Shown in pieces: positions 15,394 to 22,404 of a stretch of 26,350 nucleotides of DNA. The position numbers and the translations under genes are program-made. Position 1 is the first letter of the stretch, and each line of letters opens with the position of its first letter. The notes below the pieces were generated by a model, which made no database searches, was not told the DNA's origin, and worked only from the letters and a program-made list of their open reading frames with translations. The stretch comes from a virus, in IMG/VR virus record IMGVR_UViG_3300042868_009890, positions 1 through 26,350 of that record. One strand, written 5' to 3'.

Positions 15394-18300
15394 ATGGCAA
15401 CTAACAGTAAAGTATTTGTATCACCAGGTGTGTACACTTCTGAAGTAGACTTAAGTTTCGTTGCTCAAAGTGTCGGTGTTACAACTTTAGGTATTGCAGG
15501 TGAAACTTCTAAAGGTCCTGCTTTTGAACCTATATTCATCCGAAACTTTGACGAATTTACTAATTACTTTGGGGGTACCTCAGCTGAAAAATTTGTGAAT
15601 ACTCAAATCCCTAAATATGAAGCGGCTTACATCGCTAAAGCATATTTACAACAATCAAATCAATTATTTGTAACAAGAATATTAGGTTTGTCAGGTTATG
15701 ATGCGGGACCATCTTGGTCTATCACAACTGTAGCGAACGTAGATCCAACAACTGTTGGGTTTAATTGTGCTAGTGGAGTAACCGTTGATTGTGAATTCGT
15801 TTGTACTTCCGCAAATACAATAGACTTCACAGTACCTTTCAGTGGATGTGACGATTCTCAAAGCACAATTTCATTTTTAAGTGATTTCCCTGATGAGATA
15901 CAATCAATATTAACAGAAACATATCAACAATTTACAGGAAGTCTTTCATCGTTAAATGATAACATTACAGGTTCAATATTTAATATTATAACCTCTAATA
16001 ATCCATCATCAGAATTAAGCATTGATTATTTCGGTTCTATAGATACAGATGATTTTAACATTTTAAATTCAACTTTTTCTGCAGGGACTAGTCTTAATAG
16101 ATTTGACGTACCTTCAGTTTCTTTTGATGCAACTGATTTAACATCTCCTCTAAATGATTCTTGGTATTACGCGTTATTTGATAATACAGGAAATGGTAAT
16201 TACACAGGATTCTCATTTTATAGTTATTATACAGGAGTAACCGCAACAACAACATCAAGTAATTGTGCTTCTTTCTACGATTATAGTATAAGTGGTACTT
16301 CAGGTATAATTAACTACAATACAAACGTAATTAATGTATGTTTACCATCAGGTTTTACAGGTGATTTGTCAGCAATTACACCAACATTTAGTGCCTGTAC
16401 AACAGGAGTTAGTGTTAATTCTGTAATTCAAGTTAGTAACTCAACGGTAGTAAATTTTTCTGCGGGAACACTAACCTATGTGTTAACATCTGAAGACAAT
16501 ACAATAACGGAAAATTTTACGGTAAATGTTGTTATTAATGATCCTTGTAATCCTTGTACATTTGCAAGTGGTGGGACTCAGAATATTGGAGAAATCACAA
16601 CTTGTTATTCGGGTGAGGTTGTTGGTAGAATTTTCCTTTACACGGGTAATTCATTTACTGATTATGATGATTTAGTTGTTGCAACTTTAAGATCAAGAGG
16701 TATTTCAGATTATGTTGACGGAACTAACCCAACTTGGGAAATTACAGGTATAACAGATGTTTCTTTAGATATGACAGGTGCATACTCTGGTGTGACTAAA
16801 AACCCATATCTTCCATTCTTAGTAAATGCAACAAATTATGATGGAACAAACTTTAGTTTTGAAACTTCGTTTTCTTCTTCAGATGCTAAGTACTTAACAA
16901 AAGTATTCGGTACAAGTAACTTTGGTAAACCAAGAAATACGGTTCCGTTATTCTTAGAAGAAAGATTTCAGTCATTATTAAACTATGCTTACAGACAAGG
17001 TTATATTAGAGGTTTGAATCCTGAATTAATATCTTTAGATTCGGCTCAAAGCTCATCGTCAACATCAGTAGGTTGGTATTTAGATAGATACCAATCTCCA
17101 AGTTCTCCTTGGGTAGTATCAGAATTAAGAGGTAATAAAGTTTTTAACTTATTTAAGTTCTACACTATTGCAGATGGTAACAATGCTAACACTGAAGTTA
17201 AAATCTCAATTACAGATATTTCTTTCGCAAACCAGACATTTACAGTTCTAATCCGAGATTATTTTGATACCGACTCAACACCAACAGTGATTGAGAAATT
17301 TACAAACTGTTCAATGGATCCAAGCCAAAATAACTTTATTGCTAAAAAAATAGGTTCTTTGGATGGAGAGTTTGAGTTAAATTCAAGATATGTTATGGTT
17401 GAGATGAACGAAGATGCTCCTGTTGATTCATTACCTTGTGGTTTTGAAGGATTCTCTTTCAGAGAGTACTCAGGTGCTAGATCTCCATTCCCAATATTTA
17501 AAACAAAATATGATTTCCCAGGTGAAGTTATTTATAACCCACCATTTGGATTACCAACAGGGGGTGATAACTCAACCACAACAGGAGGTGATAATGTAAG
17601 AAGAACATATCTTGGTATGTCAAACTTCTGGGGTTATGACACTAACTTCTTTGAATATGTTGGTAAAAGAAATCCTATCTCACCTTGTGATTTAGAAGGA
17701 GGAGAATGGTCGTACAAGACAAGAGGTTTCCATATGGATTCAGGGGCAAGTGGACTTACAATCGGAAGTGCGTTCTCAACAAGTGGTACACCAAGATTCT
17801 ATGTCGGGGACGCACCATTTAGTTCAGAACCAACAAATGAGACAAGTCCATACTATAGATTGTTCTCAAGAAAATTCACTTTGTTTGTACAAGGAGGGTT
17901 TGATGGATGGGATATCTATAGAGAATATAGAACAAACAGTGATAGATACGTTTTAGGTAGAAATGGTTTCCTTAATGGGGCTTGTGCAACAGATAGATAC
18001 CCAACTGCAACAGGATGGGGTGCCTTCAAACAAATTTCAATCGGAGACGGTACAAGAAGTTGGGCAAATACCGACTACTACGCTTACTTGTTAGGGATTA
18101 GAAGTTTCTCAAACCCTGAAGCGGTCAACATCAATGTATTTGTAACTCCTGGTATTGATTATGTTAATAATTCAGATTTAGTTGGTGATGCTGTTGATAT
18201 GATTGAAAACGAAAGAGCAGATTCATTGTATATTACAACAACACCGGACTACAACTTGTTTGTTCCTACGACAACAAATGGTGATAACTTAATATACCCT

Positions 18301-18960
18301 CAAGAGGCGGTTGATAATTTGGAAGAATCAGGAATTGATTCTAACTATACGGCAACTTACTACCCTTGGGTATTGACTCGTGATACTGTTAACAACACAC
18401 AAATTTACATTCCGGCAACTGCTGAGGTAACAAGAAACTTGGCGTTGACAGATAATATCGCTTTCCCTTGGTTCGCCGCGGCAGGTTATACTCGTGGTAT
18501 TGTTAATTCAATCAAGGCACGTAAAAAGTTAACACAAGAGGATAGAGATACTTTATATGTTGGTAGAGTTAACCCAATTGCAACTTTCTCTGATGTTGGT
18601 ACAGTAATTTGGGGTAACAAAACTCTACAAGTTAGAGAATCTGCACTTGACAGAATCAACGTAAGAAGATTGTTATTACAAGCTCGTAAATTGATTTCAG
18701 CGGTTTCTGTGAGATTACTATTCGATCAGAACGATGAACAAGTAAGACAAGACTTCCTAAATGCCGTGAACCCAATTTTGGATTCAATCAGAAGGGATAG
18801 AGGTCTTTACGATTTCCGAGTAACAGTTTCTTCAGATACTGCTGACTTAGACAGAAATCAAATGACAGGTAAGATTTATATCAAACCTACTCGTTCACTT
18901 GAATTCATTGATATTACATTCTACATTACTCCAACAGGAGCGTCGTTTGAAAATATCTAA
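15394..18960 (+). CDS. tail sheath protein (gp18-like), enlarged
   Basis: A 1188-residue contractile sheath subunit; T4 gp18 has 659 residues. The N-terminus FVSPGVYTSEVDLSFVAQSV and the following GIAGETSKGPAFEPIFIRNF are classic sheath sequence. The C-terminal third has PWFAAAGYTRGIVNSIKARK, YVGRVNPIATFSDVGTVIWG, and the conserved INVRRLLLQARKLI with LEFIDITFYITP at the end, which form the tube-facing contractile core. About 400-500 residues of extra sequence are inserted after residue 100. Part of it (about 292-384) looks like an Ig-like domain with ISGTSGIINYNTNVINVCLP, VVNFSAGTLTYVLTSEDNTI and FTVNV, a pattern common in Bacteroidota surface proteins. The insert is rich in Cys, Ser and Thr and is probably surface-exposed. 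A hairpin terminator follows the stop. Confidence 0.93.
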   Translation: MATNSKVFVSPGVYTSEVDLSFVAQSVGVTTLGIAGETSKGPAFEPIFIRNFDEFTNYFGGTSAEKFVNTQIPKYEAAYIAKAYLQQSNQLFVTRILGLSGYDAGPSWSITTVANVDPTTVGFNCASGVTVDCEFVCTSANTIDFTVPFSGCDDSQSTISFLSDFPDEIQSILTETYQQFTGSLSSLNDNITGSIFNIITSNNPSSELSIDYFGSIDTDDFNILNSTFSAGTSLNRFDVPSVSFDATDLTSPLNDSWYYALFDNTGNGNYTGFSFYSYYTGVTATTTSSNCASFYDYSISGTSGIINYNTNVINVCLPSGFTGDLSAITPTFSACTTGVSVNSVIQVSNSTVVNFSAGTLTYVLTSEDNTITENFTVNVVINDPCNPCTFASGGTQNIGEITTCYSGEVVGRIFLYTGNSFTDYDDLVVATLRSRGISDYVDGTNPTWEITGITDVSLDMTGAYSGVTKNPYLPFLVNATNYDGTNFSFETSFSSSDAKYLTKVFGTSNFGKPRNTVPLFLEERFQSLLNYAYRQGYIRGLNPELISLDSAQSSSSTSVGWYLDRYQSPSSPWVVSELRGNKVFNLFKFYTIADGNNANTEVKISITDISFANQTFTVLIRDYFDTDSTPTVIEKFTNCSMDPSQNNFIAKKIGSLDGEFELNSRYVMVEMNEDAPVDSLPCGFEGFSFREYSGARSPFPIFKTKYDFPGEVIYNPPFGLPTGGDNSTTTGGDNVRRTYLGMSNFWGYDTNFFEYVGKRNPISPCDLEGGEWSYKTRGFHMDSGASGLTIGSAFSTSGTPRFYVGDAPFSSEPTNETSPYYRLFSRKFTLFVQGGFDGWDIYREYRTNSDRYVLGRNGFLNGACATDRYPTATGWGAFKQISIGDGTRSWANTDYYAYLLGIRSFSNPEAVNINVFVTPGIDYVNNSDLVGDAVDMIENERADSLYITTTPDYNLFVPTTTNGDNLIYPQEAVDNLEESGIDSNYTATYYPWVLTRDTVNNTQIYIPATAEVTRNLALTDNIAFPWFAAAGYTRGIVNSIKARKKLTQEDRDTLYVGRVNPIATFSDVGTVIWGNKTLQVRESALDRINVRRLLLQARKLISAVSVRLLFDQNDEQVRQDFLNAVNPILDSIRRDRGLYDFRVTVSSDTADLDRNQMTGKIYIKPTRSLEFIDITFYITPTGASFENI

Positions 18961-18978
18961 TGACTATTTAATTAAAAG

Positions 18979-19006
18979 AAAGGGAGACAAGTTCTCCCTT
19001 TTTTAT
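18979..19006 (+). terminator. rho-independent terminator after the sheath gene
   Basis: A 9-bp stem (AAAGGGAGA pairing with TCTCCCTTT, loop CAAGT) is followed by a T-run. It lies 18 nt past the sheath stop and 20 nt before the next start. This is the clearest terminator in the window and separates the sheath from the phosphatase gene. Confidence 0.8.
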
Positions 19007-19014
19007 TTATCCTA

Positions 19015-19022
19015 ATATTTAT
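19015..19022 (+). promoter_or_regulatory. ATATTTAT motif before the HAD gene
   Basis: ATATTTAT ending only 4 nt before the ATG at 19027, just after the sheath terminator. If it acts as a -10 element, the transcript would be leaderless or start inside the gene. Confidence 0.4.
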
Positions 19023-19026
19023 TAAT

Positions 19027-19926
19027 ATGAATCATAGAATACTTGTAAGAAAAATAATGACCGAAATGGTTAATGAAATTGAGGACAAAAAGTACGGTCT
19101 CAAATATTATGCATTTGATTGGGATGATAACTTAATGAAAATGCCAACTGAAATAATATTAAAAGACGAAGACGGAAATGAAGTAGGAATGTCCACTGAA
19201 GATTTTGCAGAATACAGAACAGATATTGGAAAAAAACCTTTTGAGTATAATGGTGAAACGGTTGTTGGTTTTGCTGAAGATCCTTTTAGGTTTTTTAGAA
19301 CGGAAGGTGATCAAAAGTTTATGAGGGATATTGAAAATGCTCCGTTAGTTAGAGGTCCTTGGACAGATTTTGTGGAAGCAATCAATAATGGTTCAATATT
19401 TTCAATCATCACAGCAAGGGGACATCACCCTAACACCCTTAAAAAAGGGGTGTACAAGTTAATTATGATGGGTAGAGGTGGATTAGATAAAAGACAACTT
19501 GTTGACTCACTTAAAGAATACCGAAAAAGAATGGGGTTAAAACCTGTGGAAGATGAAAACTGGTTAATTAAAGATTATTTAGATAGATGTAAGTTTTATC
19601 CTGTTTCATATGGTGAAGGTTCCGCTACAAATCCAGAGGAAGGTAAAATCAAAGCAATGGAAGAGTTTGTAAGTTATGTAAAAAGATTATCTCTTAGATT
19701 ACAGAAAAAAGAATATCAATTTGTAAATGATGTAAGTAACAATTTTGTACCTACAACCCCGATGGTTGGTTTTTCAGATGACGATATAAGAAATATAGAA
19801 TCAATGAAAAAACATTTTGAAAAAAAGGATGATAATATATTAAGAACTTATCATACAAAAGGAGATGAAAAATATATGATGGAGCACCTAGTTAATAGGA
19901 TTGTAACGAAAATTAAATCAAAGTAA
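19027..19926 (+). CDS. HAD-superfamily phosphatase-like protein
   Basis: A 299-residue protein. HAD motif I is YAFDWDDN (nucleophile D31, acid D33). Motif II is FSIITARG (T129), a candidate motif III Lys lies at K207 or K209 in EEGKIKAMEEF, and motif IV is GFSDDD (D251-D253). These residues are the set needed for a Mg-dependent phosphohydrolase, and DWDDN is close to phosphatases rather than dehalogenases. The region between motif I and II (about 45-105) holds a cap. The substrate (nucleotide, sugar phosphate, protein or nucleic-acid end) cannot be told. It sits between the sheath and the tube genes, which in T4 are next to each other, and has its own motif, so it looks like an inserted accessory gene. 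Confidence 0.78.
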   Translation: MNHRILVRKIMTEMVNEIEDKKYGLKYYAFDWDDNLMKMPTEIILKDEDGNEVGMSTEDFAEYRTDIGKKPFEYNGETVVGFAEDPFRFFRTEGDQKFMRDIENAPLVRGPWTDFVEAINNGSIFSIITARGHHPNTLKKGVYKLIMMGRGGLDKRQLVDSLKEYRKRMGLKPVEDENWLIKDYLDRCKFYPVSYGEGSATNPEEGKIKAMEEFVSYVKRLSLRLQKKEYQFVNDVSNNFVPTTPMVGFSDDDIRNIESMKKHFEKKDDNILRTYHTKGDEKYMMEHLVNRIVTKIKSK

Positions 19927-19948
19927 AGAGAAAAAATTTTACAACGAT

Positions 19949-19957
19949 ATATTTATA
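19949..19957 (+). promoter_or_regulatory. ATATTTATA motif before the tail tube gene
   Basis: ATATTTATAATAAAAATAAA lies upstream of the tube, with 35 nt between the motif and the ATG. It is the fullest copy of the extended motif and closely matches the sheath leader. Confidence 0.5.
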
Positions 19958-19992
19958 ATAAAAATAAACACAAAATTTAAAACTAAAAAATT

Positions 19993-20481
19993 ATGGCTGA
20001 TTTGTTAATGAAAATGCCAGTTCCGTATGAACCGAAAAGACAGAACCGATTTATATTGAGATTCCCATCTTCTTTGGGGATTAACGAATGGTTCGTGGAA
20101 AGCGCATCCCGACCATCAATTAAAATCGGCTCAACTGAAATACAATTTTTAAATACTTCAACGTTTGTTGCAGGACGATTCAACTGGGATCCAATTACGG
20201 TTAAATTCCGTGACCCTATCGGACCATCTGCATCTCAAGCATTAATGGAGTGGGTTCGTTTATGTGCTGAATCTGTTACAGGACGTATGGGTTATGCTGC
20301 TGGTTACAAGAAAAATGTGGATATTGAAATGTTAGACCCAACAGGTGTTGTTGTTGAGAAGTGGATTTTGGAGGGTACATTTATGACTGATGTAAACTTT
20401 GGCTCACTTTCTTATTCACAAGATGCAATTGCTGACATTTCAGCAACACTTCGTATGGATCGTTGCATCCTCGTTTACTAG
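19993..20481 (+). CDS. tail tube protein (gp19-like)
   Basis: A 162-residue protein, the same length as T4 gp19 (163). It has the usual tube fold pattern: RFILRFPSSLGINEWFVESA (20-39), SRPSIKIGSTEIQFLNTSTF, GRFNWDPITVKFRDPIGPSA, then the helix LMEWVRLCAESVTG, and a closing strand set DIEMLDPTGVVVEKWILEG, FGSLSYSQDAIADISATLR. It forms the hexameric inner tube within the sheath. The start ATG at 19993 follows an A-rich leader without a Shine-Dalgarno site. The stop is 50 nt before the homing endonuclease start, with a hairpin between. Confidence 0.92.
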   Translation: MADLLMKMPVPYEPKRQNRFILRFPSSLGINEWFVESASRPSIKIGSTEIQFLNTSTFVAGRFNWDPITVKFRDPIGPSASQALMEWVRLCAESVTGRMGYAAGYKKNVDIEMLDPTGVVVEKWILEGTFMTDVNFGSLSYSQDAIADISATLRMDRCILVY

Positions 20482-20510
20482 AATATATCTATCCATTTAC
20501 AATATTGTTT

Positions 20511-20540
20511 AATTCCCATATATTTATATGTATGGGAATT
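20511..20540 (+). promoter_or_regulatory. hairpin over the homing endonuclease start, with ATATTTATA in it
   Basis: AATTCCCATA (20511-20520) and TATGGGAATT (20531-20540) are perfect inverted repeats. Three more pairs (one U-G) extend the stem to 13 with a 4-base loop. The motif ATATTTATA (20520-20528) is inside, and the ATG (20532) is in the 3' arm. A T-rich run follows, so it may also act as a terminator for the tube transcript. Confidence 0.65.
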
Positions 20541-21443
20541 TTTATTTGTAATATATGTCAAATCAAGTTTGATTCAATAAACGGACTACGATCACACTCC
20601 GTTCAAAAACATAATATTTCTGCCGATGAGGTATATACGACATATATTTTAAAAGGTAAACAACCTAAATGTGAGTGTGGATGTGGAGGTAAACCACAAT
20701 TCATTTCAATTTCAAAAGGATTTTCAAGATTTATAAGGAGTCACCATAATAGAGTTAAAGGTAAAAATAACTTTCACAAAAATCCTGAAACTCATCAAAA
20801 GGCAATTGAAACACAAAAGAAAAATTGGAAAGAAGGTAAATATAAAGGTTGGTGGGAAGATAAAACACCGGAGACAATAAAAAAAATAGAGGGGATAAAG
20901 GAAAAACTTCGTAACAATAAAGAAAGAGGAAAAAAAATATCAAAAAAATTAAAAGGTATCCCTAAAACAGAGGAATCAAAAAAACGTTTATCGGAAACCC
21001 AAAAAAACAGGTATAAGAATAACCCTAAATTAAAAGAAGAGTTATCCAAAAGAAGGTTGAAGTGGATGAGAGAAAATTCAAAGGTAAAAACGTCTAAACT
21101 TGAAACGGTTTTTATAGAAATATTAAAATCAATTGGTTTAGTTGAAGATATTGATTTTATTCACAATCATTTAGTTTCAAACATTAAAACTTTTTTTGAT
21201 TTTTATTTCCCATCAAAAAAGATTATCATTGAGGTTGATGGGGATTTTTATCATTGTAACCCAAGTACGGTATATTCGGTACCTGAATATGAAATTCAGA
21301 AAAAAAACATATCTAATGATAAAAGAAAAAATACTTGGTGTCGTAATCACAACATAAAATTACTTCGTTATTGGGAAAAAGACATTAAAGAACGACCGGA
21401 GTGGGTTATATCAGAACTAAAGAAAGAATTAACTTTACAATAA
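20532..21443 (+). CDS. free-standing Vsr-like homing endonuclease
   Basis: A 303-residue protein starting at the ATG at 20532. The open frame extends upstream to a TTG at 20463 inside the tube gene, but those 23 residues are not part of the fold. The N-terminus is a C2H2-type zinc finger (C6, C9, H22, H27), followed by a second Cys-rich knuckle (CECGCGG). NUMOD3-like helical modules of the type found in homing endonucleases follow (GKNNFHKNPETHQK; SKKLKGIPKTEESKKRL). The C-terminal 115 residues are Vsr/PD-(D/E)xK-like: SKLETVF, FFDFYFPSKK (D223), IIIEVDGDFYH (E234, D236, H241), ending LLRYWEKDI. Such enzymes cut intron- or gene-less alleles to spread themselves. It is inserted between tube and chaperone genes; the cut site is probably in one of those genes in related phages. 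Confidence 0.82.
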   Translation: MGIFICNICQIKFDSINGLRSHSVQKHNISADEVYTTYILKGKQPKCECGCGGKPQFISISKGFSRFIRSHHNRVKGKNNFHKNPETHQKAIETQKKNWKEGKYKGWWEDKTPETIKKIEGIKEKLRNNKERGKKISKKLKGIPKTEESKKRLSETQKNRYKNNPKLKEELSKRRLKWMRENSKVKTSKLETVFIEILKSIGLVEDIDFIHNHLVSNIKTFFDFYFPSKKIIIEVDGDFYHCNPSTVYSVPEYEIQKKNISNDKRKNTWCRNHNIKLLRYWEKDIKERPEWVISELKKELTLQ

Positions 21444-21476
21444 ATTTATTACAACTATTTTTAAAACAAAAAGTAT

Positions 21477-22241
21477 ATGGAAGACAATGCAACACAATAT
21501 GGGCAAATGGATTTTAATTTACCACACGACGTGGTAAAACTACCTTCAGGTGGAATTTATTATAAATCAAAAAAGAAAAGTGTTAAGGTTGGTTATTTAA
21601 CTGCCGCTGATGAAAACATTATCGCAAACATTAATCCCAACAAATCAATAAGGGAATCAATCGTTTTACCTTTATTAAGAAATAAAGTGTATGAACCCGA
21701 TTTAAGACCTGAAGATATGTTGGACGGTGATGTTGAAGCTCTTATGTTGTTTTTAAGAAATACCTCTTTTGGTCCTGAATATACCGTATCCGTTAAAGAT
21801 CCGATAGATGGAAAACCATTTCCTGCAACAATAATGTTGGATGAAATAAATATTAAAAAGACTGATGTAACGCCAGATGAAAATGGTAATATATCAACCA
21901 CACTACCAAGAAGTGGTAATCTTGTAAAACTCAAATTCTTAACCATTCGTGATTTAATGGAGGTTGAGGAAATGATTAATCAATATCCTGCGGGTAGAAT
22001 ACCACCAACACAAACAATTAGATTAAATAAAATGATTGTAAGCATTGATGGTAATTCAGATAGAGGTGATATTACAAAATTTATTGAGACGATGCCAATA
22101 ATGGACTCAAAACATATTAAAAAGGTAATCGCCGAAAACGAACCAAGATTGGATTTAACAAAACAAGTTGTAGCCCCGTCAGGAGAAAAGGTGTCCGTTG
22201 AGATTGCCTTTGGGGTTGAATTTTTTCGGCCTTTCTTCTGA
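21477..22241 (+). CDS. gp26-like tail assembly chaperone (short product)
   Basis: A 254-residue protein with the T4 gp26-type pattern (PF12322-like): VVKLPSGGIYYKSKKKSVKV (19-38), the GYLTAADENIIANIN segment, IVLPLLRNKVYEP, DVEALMLFLRNTSFGPEYTV (84-103) and a late LKFLTIRDLMEVEEM. It lies directly before the tape measure, the place of tail assembly chaperones in almost all tailed phages, so I call it a chaperone rather than a baseplate hub part. Its frame stops at 22239, while an open +1 frame continues with conserved-looking sequence to 22386. It probably ends with a programmed shift. The start ATG at 21477 has an AT-rich leader. Confidence 0.72.
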   Translation: MEDNATQYGQMDFNLPHDVVKLPSGGIYYKSKKKSVKVGYLTAADENIIANINPNKSIRESIVLPLLRNKVYEPDLRPEDMLDGDVEALMLFLRNTSFGPEYTVSVKDPIDGKPFPATIMLDEINIKKTDVTPDENGNISTTLPRSGNLVKLKFLTIRDLMEVEEMINQYPAGRIPPTQTIRLNKMIVSIDGNSDRGDITKFIETMPIMDSKHIKKVIAENEPRLDLTKQVVAPSGEKVSVEIAFGVEFFRPFF

Positions 22242-22386
22242 TTATTCTAAAAATTTATTGGACGAATTTCATTTTATGGTAAAAAGATTCAGGAGTTCTT
22301 ATTCTGACTTTTTATCTATGCCCACATATGTGAGAAGGTATCTAATTGACAAGGAGGTTGAAATACTAAAAAACAGTTCTAAATAA
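22225..22386 (+). CDS. +1-frame C-terminal extension of the chaperone
   Basis: A 53-residue frame with no good start of its own. From 22225 it reads FGLSSDYSKNLLDEFHFMVK, and it later contains SYSDFLSMPTYVRRYLIDK. If ribosomes shift +1 at GAA TTT TTT CGG (22218-22229), the chaperone gains this tail for a total of about 303 residues. The shift has a clear mechanism: tRNA-Phe moves from UUU to UUC while the next codon, the rare CGG Arg codon, is slow. The frame ends 18 nt before the tape measure. A separate product from the ATG inside it (36 residues) is possible but unlikely. Confidence 0.6.
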   Translation, partial: FGLSSDYSKNLLDEFHFMVKRFRSSYSDFLSMPTYVRRYLIDKEVEILKNSSK

Positions 22387-22394
22387 TATTTATA
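22386..22394 (+). promoter_or_regulatory. ATATTTATA motif before the tape measure
   Basis: ATATTTATA followed by AAATAAAAAT, 10 nt before the ATG at 22405. It overlaps the last base of the frameshift extension's stop codon. ATATTT (22386-22391) and AAATAT (22401-22406, into the ATG) could pair, but such pairs are common in DNA this AT-rich. Confidence 0.4.
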
Positions 22395-22404
22395 AAATAA
22401 AAAT

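Noticed and set aside
20463-20531. TTG start for the homing endonuclease inside the tube gene
   Set aside because: The added 23 residues overlap the end of the tube gene and have no zinc-finger or nuclease features. The ATG at 20532 precedes the first zinc finger Cys.
20755-21049. Two minus-strand frames rich in Phe, Leu and Ser over the homing endonuclease
   Set aside because: They are the complement of Lys/Glu-rich NUMOD-like helices. They look hydrophobic only for that reason.
22198-22386. An independent small gene starting with TTG at 22198
   Set aside because: Its first residues lie over the chaperone's end in another frame, while the conserved-looking part starts after the U6-CGG site. 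A frameshift extension explains it better.
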